DNA from: Gimesia chilikensis
GTDB taxonomy: Bacteria > Planctomycetota > Planctomycetia > Planctomycetales > Planctomycetaceae
Direction of reading: 5' to 3'
NCBI RefSeq assembly: GCF_007744075.1
Contig: NZ_CP036266.1
Coordinates: 2,368,501-2,432,500 of the forward strand
DNA: 64,000 nt
Position 1 is the stretch's first letter; each line of letters opens with the position of its first letter. The notes beneath the pieces were generated by a model, which saw only the letters and a list, made by a program, of their open reading frames with translations, did not search any database and had not been told where the DNA came from. A program made the translations under genes and the position numbers. Positions 46,282 to 55,401 of this stretch are shown here, piece by piece.

Positions 46282-46323
46282 AGTTAAGCGCAAAAAATAC
46301 TTCGCAAAAAAAGGGAGAGAATT

Positions 46324-47913
46324 GTGTATCTGTTGGCAGAGACATTGATCGTTTCCGCAGGATTATTGATGGCAACGGGACTGGTGCCAGGTCGCTGGTG
46401 CAAAAAGCTGCAGTTCAAGCTGCGTGATGGCGTGACGCTGCTGGCGGGTTTACAGACCCTGCTGGCACTGGCAATTACCCTGATGAACGTGACGGGAGCC
46501 TGGTGGGGAACGGGGCCGTTCACCGAACCAGTTCGCATCGACGTTGGCGGAGTGCAGTGGCTGCTGCTGGATGGCACCTCCAGCCTGATGTTTGCCCTGG
46601 TCTCGTTCGTGGGCTGGGTTATCTGTCGCTATTCCGTCCGGTTCCTGGATGGCGAGCCCGAACTCGGCAATTACTATCGCTGGACCGCGCTGACGATTGG
46701 AGCCGTCTCCCTGATGGCTCTGTCAGGGAATCTGCTGCTGTTCATAGCCGCCTGGGCACTTTCCAGTCTGGGGCTGCATCATCTGCTCCTGTTCTACCGT
46801 GAACGACCCGCGGCCCGACGGGCTGCCTGGAATAAGTTCATCGCCAGTCGAACCGGTGACCTCTGTCTGCTGATCGCTGCGGTGCTGATCTACCTGGAAT
46901 GCCAGACTCTGAACTTCACCCCTCTGTTCGAGCAACTGGCAGGCACCGGTTCAACGATCAGCATGTCTTTGATGTGCGGCGTCTGGCTGCTGGTGATCGG
47001 GGCTGCGATCAAAACGGCACAGTTCCCCTTTCACTCCTGGTTGCCTCAGACCCTGGAGACACCGACGCCGGTCTCCGCCCTGATGCACGCCGGTATTGTG
47101 AACGCAGGCGGCTATCTGCTGATTCGCACGAGTCCACTGGTCCAACTGGTTCCCGCAGCGTTGGCCTGCCTGGTACTGATCGGAACCCTCACGGTCTGTA
47201 TTGCCGCCACTTCGATGCTGGCTCAGAACAGTGTCAAAAAGAGACTCGCTTATTCCACCGTCGCCCAGATGGGCTTCATGATGTTGCAGTGCGGACTGGG
47301 AGCCTTCTCGGCAGCGATGCTGCATCTGCTGGCGCACTCCTTCTATAAAGCGTATGCCTTCCTCAGCAGTGGAAGTGTGCTTGAACAGAAACGGGCGCTC
47401 GGCAGGGGGCCGGAACCGAAGCAGACGGTGCCTGTCTCATCCTTCAAACTCCTGCTGACAACAGGCTTCGTTGTCCTCGGATTTCTGGCAGTGCTGGCCC
47501 TGTTCGGAATCAATCCAGCCACCAAGCCCGGGGGGATGCTACTGGGACTGGTTGTCTGTCTCGCGCTGACGGGCTGGCTGAAACAGGCCTGGCAGACCGG
47601 CGATTACCTGCTGGTACTCCGCACGGCCTGTGCCGCCGGGGGCGTCTGTCTGCTCTACTGTCTTGCCTTTCTCACCATCGATCGCCTGGTGACGCCGACT
47701 CCGGTGACGGCTTTTGCCGATCCCTCGCTGCTGATGATTGGGGGACCTGCGGTTCTGGTAGTTCTCGGATTTACCAGCCTGCTGCTGCTGAATGACCGGC
47801 TGACATTGTCGCGAAGACCAGACTGGATGAATGCCCTCTACATCCACGCGCTGAACGGGTTTTACGTCGAAGCCTGGTTTCGTCAGCGACTGGGGCACCT
47901 TTTGAAACAGTGA
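46324..47913 (+). CDS. dabB: Inorganic carbon transporter subunit DabB (NuoL-like)
   Basis: A 529-residue polytopic membrane protein of the proton-conducting NuoL/MrpA family. Conserved helices include LLLFIAAWALSSLGLHHLL, ARRAAWNKFIASRTGD, and KTAQFPFHSWLPQTLETPTPVSALMHAGIVNAGGYL, the hallmark of this family. Start is GTG 46324 with GGGAG 6 nt upstream. It lies 57 nt upstream of a DUF2309 gene; the NuoL-like plus DUF2309 pair is the DAB CO2/bicarbonate accumulation complex, where DabB is thought to couple proton flux to CO2 hydration by DabA. Isolated from any Nuo cluster, so not respiratory complex I. Confidence 0.93.
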   Translation: MYLLAETLIVSAGLLMATGLVPGRWCKKLQFKLRDGVTLLAGLQTLLALAITLMNVTGAWWGTGPFTEPVRIDVGGVQWLLLDGTSSLMFALVSFVGWVICRYSVRFLDGEPELGNYYRWTALTIGAVSLMALSGNLLLFIAAWALSSLGLHHLLLFYRERPAARRAAWNKFIASRTGDLCLLIAAVLIYLECQTLNFTPLFEQLAGTGSTISMSLMCGVWLLVIGAAIKTAQFPFHSWLPQTLETPTPVSALMHAGIVNAGGYLLIRTSPLVQLVPAALACLVLIGTLTVCIAATSMLAQNSVKKRLAYSTVAQMGFMMLQCGLGAFSAAMLHLLAHSFYKAYAFLSSGSVLEQKRALGRGPEPKQTVPVSSFKLLLTTGFVVLGFLAVLALFGINPATKPGGMLLGLVVCLALTGWLKQAWQTGDYLLVLRTACAAGGVCLLYCLAFLTIDRLVTPTPVTAFADPSLLMIGGPAVLVVLGFTSLLLLNDRLTLSRRPDWMNALYIHALNGFYVEAWFRQRLGHLLKQ

Positions 47914-47970
47914 ATCTGTCCGGTTTTGTCGCTCTGAATCAATCTCAAATATCCCAGTAAGGTTAATCTC

Positions 47971-50523
47971 ATGTCACAAGTACAGTCTGCTGTCATCAAC
48001 AAACAACCGCTGGAGGTCTGGCGAGGACTTTCATCCCGGCAGTTGCCCGAACGGGAACTGCTGCAGGAGGCCCTGCAGAGCGTGCATCAGTGCATCGCCC
48101 CGGTCTGGCCGTTAAAAGATTATGTCGCCGTTAATCCCTACCACGGGATCACCGACCGCTCCTTTCTCAATGTCCGAAAATATCTGCGGATCTTTTCGGA
48201 CTCGGAAACCCTGATGCCGCTAACGCACTACGCCGCCGCCTTCCGGGCCGGACAGTTTGAGCTCAGTGATATAGAGTCGGCCCTGGCAGAACTGCAGGCT
48301 GAGAATCTGGTAGCCGAGTCTCTTCCCAGTGCCGCCCAGTTGGTAGCCTGTCTGGGGGCACTGGAATCAGTGACTGCAGAGCCGGATACGCCCGACAAAA
48401 CACCCCGCAAACGACAGATGCGTGCCTTCTCAGAAATCCTGGATGCACAGACGGGCGGTGACTGGACGCAAACGATCGGCGATGAACTTTCTAAATTCTG
48501 TGCCCAGCATTACGACCAGGGCGAGGCTGCCTGGAAAAGCCCCTGGCAGCATCTCTCACTCTTCGACAACTGGCGAAGCGCAGCGCAACATGATCGCAGC
48601 ATGGAGATCATGGGCGTCAGCTGTTTCCGTCAACTGGTCCAGCAGTTACCTGACTCCGCAGAAACGACGCTGGCTGTGATGCTGGAAGAACTGAAAGTGC
48701 CGCGGGCACTCTGGGAGACCTATCTGCTCTGTCAGGCCTGTCAGACTCCCGGCTGGAGCGCCTGGGCGAAATACCAGTTCGAGCAGGGAACCTCCGAGGA
48801 ACTCGATAGCAGCGATCTCACTGCACTGCTGGCAATCCGACTCGTTTACGAAGCAGTCCTCTCTGAAGCGAAATCGTTCGAAGTCGACTGGAGCAAACTG
48901 GCCGGAGCTACGCCTGTCCGATTCAAGGTTCCCTTCGATTCTGAAGAGCAGGTCATCGAACGCTACATTCTGCTGCGGGCCTCTGAAATTGCCTACCGCA
49001 ACAAACTGCTCAACAGCCTGCGGAACAATGTTTCAAACTGCGGTCAGTCGACCGAGCAAAAGCTGGCCCAAATGGTATTCTGTATCGACGTGCGATCCGA
49101 ACGCATCCGACGTCAGCTGGAACAGACGTCCGCAGCGATCGAAACACTCGGCTTTGCCGGTTTCTTCGGAATCCCCATGGAATATATCCGCTGGGGCGAT
49201 CAGGGGGGAGACAACCAGCTTCCGGTTCTGCTCCAGCCTCAGTTCCAGGTAACTGAAGAACTCCCGTCGAAAGATCAGGGACAACAGGAGCAACTGCTGG
49301 AGCAGCAGGGAATCAGCAGGTCGTTCCGCAAACTCTGGAAGCGATTTCAACAGTCAGCAGTCGGGAGCTTCCCCTTCGTAGAAACGATGGGCCTGTTTTA
49401 CGGGCTTTTGCTGGGCAAGCGCGCCTGGGGAACCAGAGTCAGCGCTGGTATGGAGTCTAAGGGATCGCATTCACAGCATCGGAAGCCAGTGCCACGTCCG
49501 AGTCTGAACGGCCTGGATGCGCAGGGGATTACCGTTGAAAAACTGACTGAGATGGCTGAGACGATTCTGAAGAACATGAGCCTCACAGCAGGATTTGCCC
49601 GGCTGGTGGTCTTCTGCGGTCACGAAAGTCAGACTGCGAATAATCCTCTCAAGGCGGGGCTGGACTGCGGTGCTTGTGGCGGTCATTCCGGTGCCTCTAA
49701 TGCCCAGGTAGCTGCTGAGATTATGAATCTGGCTGCAGTGCGACGGGGACTCAAACGAAAAGGTATCGAGATTCCAGAGGATACGGTCTTTATTGCAGGC
49801 GTGCACAACACGACGACAGACCAGATCCGCTTTTTCGAACCGGACCAGCTCTCCGCTTCACACCGAGAGCAGTTGGACTCACTGCAGCAACTGACGCTGC
49901 AGGCAACACATCTGACTCGGGCGGAGCGAATGACGTCACTCAACAGTGAATCTGTCAGTGAACTCTTACAACGGGCCGGCGACTGGTCCGAGGTGCGACC
50001 GGAATGGGGGCTGTCCAATAATGCGGCCCTGGTGGTTGGACCTCGGCAATTGACACGCGCGGTCGACCTCGATGGTCGTACCTTTCTGCACAATTATGAT
50101 CCCGACCAGGATCCGGAAGGAACCGTGCTGGAGAATATCATGACCGCTCCCATGATCGTGGCCCACTGGATCAACATGCAATATTACGCGTCCACTGTCG
50201 ATCAACGTTACTGCGGTAGTGGGAATAAAACCGTACATAACGTGACCGGCGGTTTCGGCATCCTCTCCGGCAATGGAGGCGATCTGATGACCGGGTTGCC
50301 CTGGCAGTCTCTGCACGACGGTCAGAACCTGCAGCATCAACCGCAGCGACTGCAGGTCGTGATTAACGCATCGCGACAGGCCATTGAAAACGTGATTGCC
50401 CGACACACGCTGGTCGCCAATCTTCTGCAGGGAAGCTGGCTCTACCTGATCGCCTGCGAAGCAGGAGAGTTCTATCAATATCGCGCGGGCAATCAGTGGA
50501 AGCACCTTGATCGCGCTGAATAA
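47971..50523 (+). CDS. dabA: Inorganic carbon transporter subunit DabA (DUF2309)
   Basis: An 850-residue DUF2309 (UPF0753) protein with a beta-carbonic-anhydrase-like active site. The predicted zinc and catalytic residues are in place: Cys371 and Asp373 in FCIDVRSE, His551 in FCGHES and Cys566 in GLDCGACGG; spacing between the last two (15) equals that in the characterised Halothiobacillus protein. The N-terminus has AVNPYHGITDRSF. Start has AAGG upstream. Together with DabB it forms an energy-coupled CO2-trapping complex at the inner membrane. In a presumably heterotrophic planctomycete it would supply bicarbonate for carboxylation. Confidence 0.95.
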   Translation: MSQVQSAVINKQPLEVWRGLSSRQLPERELLQEALQSVHQCIAPVWPLKDYVAVNPYHGITDRSFLNVRKYLRIFSDSETLMPLTHYAAAFRAGQFELSDIESALAELQAENLVAESLPSAAQLVACLGALESVTAEPDTPDKTPRKRQMRAFSEILDAQTGGDWTQTIGDELSKFCAQHYDQGEAAWKSPWQHLSLFDNWRSAAQHDRSMEIMGVSCFRQLVQQLPDSAETTLAVMLEELKVPRALWETYLLCQACQTPGWSAWAKYQFEQGTSEELDSSDLTALLAIRLVYEAVLSEAKSFEVDWSKLAGATPVRFKVPFDSEEQVIERYILLRASEIAYRNKLLNSLRNNVSNCGQSTEQKLAQMVFCIDVRSERIRRQLEQTSAAIETLGFAGFFGIPMEYIRWGDQGGDNQLPVLLQPQFQVTEELPSKDQGQQEQLLEQQGISRSFRKLWKRFQQSAVGSFPFVETMGLFYGLLLGKRAWGTRVSAGMESKGSHSQHRKPVPRPSLNGLDAQGITVEKLTEMAETILKNMSLTAGFARLVVFCGHESQTANNPLKAGLDCGACGGHSGASNAQVAAEIMNLAAVRRGLKRKGIEIPEDTVFIAGVHNTTTDQIRFFEPDQLSASHREQLDSLQQLTLQATHLTRAERMTSLNSESVSELLQRAGDWSEVRPEWGLSNNAALVVGPRQLTRAVDLDGRTFLHNYDPDQDPEGTVLENIMTAPMIVAHWINMQYYASTVDQRYCGSGNKTVHNVTGGFGILSGNGGDLMTGLPWQSLHDGQNLQHQPQRLQVVINASRQAIENVIARHTLVANLLQGSWLYLIACEAGEFYQYRAGNQWKHLDRAE

Positions 50524-50603
50524 AGCCAGTCACCGTGTATCGAATTCGCTGTGACATCAACTTTTTTAATACTAACCCGAGGACTTGAAAAGGAGAATTG
50601 TAG

Positions 50604-50923
50604 ATGACTCTGACATTGACCGACAAAGCCCAGTCCGGGGAAATACCGGAAACGAGTTCTGCGAGCAGCAGCCTTACGAGGCGCTGTCACGCTATCATTC
50701 AATGCTGTGTTCCATCGATGTGACGATTCAGAACCCGCGCAGCTCACGAGGTCGCAGGCAGAAAACATTTCGCGTGCAGATTCGGCATGAATCGGGAGAG
50801 ATTATGTTGATCCATCGCGGCGAAGAATTCGTTAGCGCACTGACGGCTATCGTGAAGAGAGCCGAAAAAGCAGTCTCCCGCACACGCGTTCCTTATCTGA
50901 CGCGATTGAGTGGAGAAATCTGA
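50604..50923 (+). pseudogene. HPF/RaiA-like small gene, apparently with two frameshifts
   Basis: The region downstream of dabA resembles the next gene (51012-51359) only if reading changes frame twice. From ATG 50604 the frame gives MTLTLTDKAQ; a +1 frame then gives SPGKYRKRVLRAAALR; another +1 frame gives YEALSRYHSMLCSIDVTIQNP and stays open to the stop at 50923. Joined, the product (about 107 residues) aligns end to end with the 115-residue neighbour. As it stands the gene is broken, unless translation starts at the in-frame TTG 50585 or ATG 50702. AAGGAG lies at 50590-50595. Family: ribosome-hibernation (HPF/RaiA, sigma-54-modulation) type, tentative. Confidence 0.5.
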
Positions 50924-51011
50924 GTTTAGAGCCAGAGAGTCCAGTTGGTTTGGACAGGTTTGAATCTGGTGTACGAAATAACCTGGTTTTTTCAGCTGAA
51001 GGAGTCTCGTA

Positions 51012-51359
51012 ATGACGATATCATATACAGATCGAAATGGTTTATTGAACTTTCGATTGAAACAATTGTGTAAACGCAGGTTAGAGTACGCACTTTCACG
51101 CTTTCAGAACCGGATCAGATCGATTGACCTTTGTGTCAGCGATCTGAATGGACCCCGGGGAGGCATAGATAAAGCCTGTCGAGTACGAATTGTACATGAG
51201 AAGGGATCGGTAATCGTCAATCAGAAGAGCGAGGACCTTGCTGTCTGTATTTCACGTGTAGCGGAAAAGGCGGCCCGGGCCCTGTCTCGCTCGTTGGGGC
51301 GTTCACTGAAATTCAGACGTGAAAGACTTAACATCCCACTGGATAACGAGATGGAATAG
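51012..51359 (+). CDS. HPF/RaiA-like small protein
   Basis: A 115-residue basic protein with the helix-strand order of short ribosome-associated HPF/RaiA proteins: RLKQLCKRRLEYALSRFQNRIRSIDLCVSDLNGPRGGIDKACRV, then VIVNQKSEDLAVCISRVAEKAARALSR. The core SIDLxVSDxNGPRGGxDKxCRV is typical of planctomycete members. GGAG lies 8 nt before the start. It is the second of two tandem paralogues after dabA; why hibernation-type proteins follow a CO2 transporter is unknown. Confidence 0.78.
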   Translation: MTISYTDRNGLLNFRLKQLCKRRLEYALSRFQNRIRSIDLCVSDLNGPRGGIDKACRVRIVHEKGSVIVNQKSEDLAVCISRVAEKAARALSRSLGRSLKFRRERLNIPLDNEME

Positions 51360-51431
51360 TTCTGAATTAAAACATTCCTTTAAAAATGGGACGATGTCTC
51401 TATGATTATCTGGGAAAAGAACCTATCTTGC

Positions 51432-51535
51432 GATTCCTGTAAGTATCAGGAAATCAAGGGGTAGCAGGATCCCTCAGGGCTGATGGTGCTACTTGATTTC
51501 CACCATAGAAAAGGTCAGCACGCTGATTCTTTTCT
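51432..51535 (+). ncRNA. Leader with mutually exclusive hairpins before the ABC exporter gene
   Basis: Hairpin 1 pairs GATTCCTG (51432-51439) with CAGGAAATC (51447-51455). Hairpin 2 pairs GAAATCAAG (51450-51458) with CTTGATTTC (51492-51500), extended by TAGCA/TGCTA. They share bases 51450-51455, so only one can form. Hairpin 3 pairs AGAAAAG (51507-51513) with CTTTTCT (51529-51535). The layout resembles an attenuator or thermosensor-type leader; no known riboswitch class fits. Confidence 0.45.
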
Positions 51536-51574
51536 AACCCGCCTGGTAATCTGATTACTTCTACAGAGACTGAT

Positions 51575-53716
51575 ATGAATCTGGATCGCTCCGATATCAA
51601 AGCGGCCGCCTGGTTGTTTGAACAACTCTCAATTGAGGCTGGTCACTCTGCTGATCGATCGCGTATACAACGTACGTTGATCGAATCCGCTGCCGCTACA
51701 TCATCAGAACACGACGAACACTGGTGGAGCTGGCTCATTGAAGCCAGCCGCAGCCTGGGGCTGAAGTTCAAATTAATGGACTGTACCTTCCGTGAAGTGC
51801 GCAATATCACCCGGGAAGGGGGGCGTCTGATCACCCGCGTGGGTGATAAACCCAGCTGGATGGCCCTCATGGGCAGTAAGCGTCAGCGGTTTCAGTTGCT
51901 GCAACCCGATGAGGAGCAAAAACAGCAATGGGTCAGTTCTCGCAGGTTGAGAAGACTGCTCGAACTTTCTGAACGTGATCAGGTGGTCCGCTGCCTGGTC
52001 ATCAAGCCCGATCTGGCTGCCGGCGGCGATGGTGCTCACGAAACGCATCATCTGCCTCCCCTGGACCGTGTGCTGACGTTAATGAAACCCGAGGCGTCCG
52101 ACATCTGGACGGTGACCGTGTTTGCTCTGATTACCGGTCTGCTCGCACTGGCGACACCGCTGGCCGTGGAATCGCTGGTGAATACGGTGGCCTTCGGACG
52201 ACTCCTCCAGCCGGTGGTGGTCCTCGCTTTAATGTTGCTGGCGTTCCTCTCCTTTTCAGCGGCCCTGTTGGGGTTACAGACGTACGTCGTCGAAATTATT
52301 CAACGCCGGATCTTTGCGCGCGTGTCTGCGGACCTTTCCTATCGTCTGCCGCGTGTCATCCCCTCTTCAATGGAGGGACAGTCGGCCCGGGAACTGGTCA
52401 ACCGCTTTTTCGATGTGATCACAGTACAGAAAGCGTCCTCCGCGCTGATGCTCGACGGTATTTCGCTGGTGCTGAATACCCTGATCGGTATGACCGTGCT
52501 GGCCTTTTATCATCCCTGGTTGCTGGGCTTCGACATTGTATTGCTGGCACTGATTCTGTTTATCATTTTTGTACTCGGACGTGGTGCCGTGAATACAAGC
52601 ATCAAAGAGTCGAAAGCCAAGTATGTCGTAGCCAGCTGGCTGGAAGACCTGGTCAACTGTCCGACCGCGTTCCGCTATCGGGGAGCTGCCGAGTTTGCCC
52701 TCGATCAGGCTGACCATTACACTTATGAATATCTCAATGCCCGGAAAAAACACTTCCGCATTGTCATGCGTCAGATCATTTTTGCCCTCGGATTGCAGGC
52801 GGCCGCAAGCACCACGCTGTTGGGGCTGGGGGGCTGGCTGGTGATTGCCGGACAGCTGACACTGGGGGAACTCGTGGCTGCTGAGCTGATTGTGACCGTG
52901 ATCGTCGGCTCGTTCGCCAAAATGGGAAAACATCTGCAGAGTTACTACGACCTGCTCGCTTCGGTCGATAAACTGGGGATGTTGTTTGACCTGCCCATGG
53001 AACGTCAGGATGGTCTGCTGCAATTTTCCCAGAGCGACCCGGCTGAAGTCAGTATCAACGGCGTCGGTTTTATCGATTTCCACGGCCATTCCAGTGAGCA
53101 TCACATTGACCTGTTCGTAGAAAGCGGCGCGCGACTGATGCTGACGGGGCCGAGTGGCAGTGGCAAAAGCCGTCTGCTGGACCTGCTTTTTGGACTGACG
53201 CCTGTATCGAAGGGACACGTCTCCATCAACGAGATCGATCCCCGCGACATGCGACCCGATGCACTGCGGAAACATGTCGCTCTGGTGCGGAATATCGAAA
53301 TCTTCAATGGTTCCCTGGAAGAAAATATTCACCTGGAACGCCCTTACGTCTCGACAAGTGATGTGCGCGAAGCCCTGGAATGGGTCGGACTGTATGAACA
53401 GGTCTTGAAACTGCCTCACGGTTTGCAGACAGAGCTGGTCGACACCGGATATCCATTAACCGAGAATCAGGCTCGCAAGCTGATGCTGGCCCGGGCTATC
53501 GTCGGACGGCCGCGTCTGCTGCTGGTGGATGGTCTGCTCGATGCACTTCCCGATGACGAGTCGGAGGAGTTGACCCGCATGCTGGTTGACTCCGACCGTC
53601 TCTGGACACTGATCATGGTAACAGGCAGACGAAATCTAATTGAGCTGGGGAACAGCACTCACACCCTGAGCGGTTCGGAAGCAATGCTTTCGGGAGGATC
53701 TGCAGATGTCAGTTGA
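51575..53716 (+). CDS. Type I secretion-type ABC transporter with degenerate ATPase
   Basis: A 713-residue fused ABC exporter. Residues 1-150 resemble a C39-like domain without catalytic Cys. A six-helix membrane domain (about 180-470) follows. The ATPase domain has Walker A GPSGSGKS (about 524-531), but the signature is LTENQ instead of LSGGQ, Walker B is LLLVDG with Gly in place of the catalytic Glu, and the switch His is replaced in VTGRR. ATP may bind but hydrolysis looks impaired. The HlyD-like gene overlaps its end by 11 nt and a TolC-like gene follows, the layout of a type I secretion or efflux system; no substrate with a leader is seen nearby. Confidence 0.88.
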   Translation: MNLDRSDIKAAAWLFEQLSIEAGHSADRSRIQRTLIESAAATSSEHDEHWWSWLIEASRSLGLKFKLMDCTFREVRNITREGGRLITRVGDKPSWMALMGSKRQRFQLLQPDEEQKQQWVSSRRLRRLLELSERDQVVRCLVIKPDLAAGGDGAHETHHLPPLDRVLTLMKPEASDIWTVTVFALITGLLALATPLAVESLVNTVAFGRLLQPVVVLALMLLAFLSFSAALLGLQTYVVEIIQRRIFARVSADLSYRLPRVIPSSMEGQSARELVNRFFDVITVQKASSALMLDGISLVLNTLIGMTVLAFYHPWLLGFDIVLLALILFIIFVLGRGAVNTSIKESKAKYVVASWLEDLVNCPTAFRYRGAAEFALDQADHYTYEYLNARKKHFRIVMRQIIFALGLQAAASTTLLGLGGWLVIAGQLTLGELVAAELIVTVIVGSFAKMGKHLQSYYDLLASVDKLGMLFDLPMERQDGLLQFSQSDPAEVSINGVGFIDFHGHSSEHHIDLFVESGARLMLTGPSGSGKSRLLDLLFGLTPVSKGHVSINEIDPRDMRPDALRKHVALVRNIEIFNGSLEENIHLERPYVSTSDVREALEWVGLYEQVLKLPHGLQTELVDTGYPLTENQARKLMLARAIVGRPRLLLVDGLLDALPDDESEELTRMLVDSDRLWTLIMVTGRRNLIELGNSTHTLSGSEAMLSGGSADVS

Positions 53717-55190
53717 ACCATCCCTTGATGTACCCGCTTCAAAAGCGGAAGAGCAACGGCTCTCGATGCTGACGCCGGTAGCCTACAGCGAATCGAGCAT
53801 GCCCTCCCTGCGCCTGGTCCGTTCTTCACGTCTGGCCCGGCGGATCGCGAAAATTCTGTTTCTGCTGCTGATCCTGACGATCCTGTTGATGATGTTCGCC
53901 CCCTGGCAGCAGTCGGTGACCGGCACGGGGAATGTCCTCGCCTATTCTCCCGATCAGCGACAGCAGGTGATTCAGGCGACCATCAAGGGGAAACTTTCCC
54001 GTTGGGGCGATGAGATTTATGAAAATGCCAAGGTCAAAAAGGGACAGGTGATTGCCGAGATCAGCGACCTGGACGAATCGTACTCGGCCCGGCTCGAAAT
54101 GCAGCTTCTGAATTCCCGACAGGCGGTCACCGCCGCGGAACAGCATCTGGAAGCCAGTCAGCGGGCGCTTGAAGCGGCCAAAACGATTGTGCATTCCTAT
54201 CAGGATCAGGTGCAGGCTTACGAAACCGTCAAACGGGAAACGATCGCCGCCCAGGATTCCTATATTGAAGTTGCGGATAAAAAGGTCAAAGCCGAACAGC
54301 AGAAACTGCTCGAACTGGAAGCCGCTATCCCCCAGTTACAGGCCGAATATGATCGCATGAAAACTCTGTACGGAGAAAATAATATCTCGCTCCAGAAAGT
54401 GCAGGAAGTTCAGCGCAAACTGAAAGAGGCACAGAGTAAAGTAAAAGGGGCCGAATTCTATTATGCCGCCGCCAAAGATGAACTGGCGGGCAAACAGAGT
54501 GAGCGAAATGCCAAAGTTCAAAAAGCCCAGGCGGATATTGATAAAACCAAAGCCATGCTGAAAAAGGCGAACGGCGATGTCTCCAAAGCGGAAAGCGATA
54601 TTGCCAAGTCACGTCAGGAGCTGAATAAAGCGCAAAAAGACGTGCTGGATATGCAGGTTAAGGTTTCACGCCAGGAGAGCCAGGTCATCAAGGCTCCTTT
54701 CGACGGCTATATTGTGCAGATTACCCCCAACCTGGGGACCGCAATCCTGAAACAGGGGGATCCAATCTGTACGATCGTCCCCTTTACCACCGATCGTTCC
54801 GTGCAGATCTGGCTCGACGGCAACGATGCGCCCCTGGTAGAGCCCGGCAGGCATGTGCGTCTGCAGTTCGAAGGCTGGCCCGCCATTCAGTTCGCTGGCT
54901 GGCCCTCGGTTGCCGTCGGAACCTTCGGAGGCGAAGTCATTTCCGTAGACTCCATCGACGATGGTCGCGGCAAATTCCGGATCTTGGTTCGCCCTGATCC
55001 AGACGATCAACCCTGGCCCCAGGATCGCTTCCTCCGACAGGGAGTGCGGGCAAATGCCTGGGTGCTGCTCAACAAGGTCCCGCTCTGGTACGAAGTCTGG
55101 CGAAAGCTCAACGGCTTTCCTCCATCGATTTCGCTGGATGAATCGGGGCAGAAAGACAGTAAAAACAAGCCTCCCAAGCTTCCCAAGTAA
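53706..55190 (+). CDS. HlyD-family membrane-fusion adaptor
   Basis: A 494-residue periplasmic adaptor. One transmembrane helix (about 50-68, ILFLLLILTILLMMF) is followed by a biotinyl-lipoyl-like half (GTGNVLAYSPDQRQQVI, VKKGQVIAEISDLD), a long coiled coil (about 125-320) and the second half with VIKAPFDGYIVQITPNLGTAI. It connects the inner-membrane ABC transporter (gene overlaps by 11 nt) to the TolC-like channel encoded 211 nt downstream. Confidence 0.94.
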   Translation: MSVEPSLDVPASKAEEQRLSMLTPVAYSESSMPSLRLVRSSRLARRIAKILFLLLILTILLMMFAPWQQSVTGTGNVLAYSPDQRQQVIQATIKGKLSRWGDEIYENAKVKKGQVIAEISDLDESYSARLEMQLLNSRQAVTAAEQHLEASQRALEAAKTIVHSYQDQVQAYETVKRETIAAQDSYIEVADKKVKAEQQKLLELEAAIPQLQAEYDRMKTLYGENNISLQKVQEVQRKLKEAQSKVKGAEFYYAAAKDELAGKQSERNAKVQKAQADIDKTKAMLKKANGDVSKAESDIAKSRQELNKAQKDVLDMQVKVSRQESQVIKAPFDGYIVQITPNLGTAILKQGDPICTIVPFTTDRSVQIWLDGNDAPLVEPGRHVRLQFEGWPAIQFAGWPSVAVGTFGGEVISVDSIDDGRGKFRILVRPDPDDQPWPQDRFLRQGVRANAWVLLNKVPLWYEVWRKLNGFPPSISLDESGQKDSKNKPPKLPK

Positions 55191-55401
55191 AACTGGGTTG
55201 TCTGCGCTGAGTTTTCTGCCTTGGTTGTCTCTTTCGGTAAAGCAGAATTGTTCTGTAATAACCGTCGTACGGCCTGAGGTTACGGTCAATTCTCCGATCC
55301 AGCACTGCCGAATTGTTAAACAGTTCGTGTTATTACTTCTTTAGCGACTGTGCTAGACAACCGGACCATGGTTAATGACCCGCCAAAATAAGTAAGAAAC
55401 C

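Noticed and set aside
46324-47913. Respiratory complex I subunit NuoL or Mrp antiporter
   Set aside because: No other Nuo or Mrp genes are nearby and the gene is directly followed by DUF2309 dabA, so DabB is the better call.
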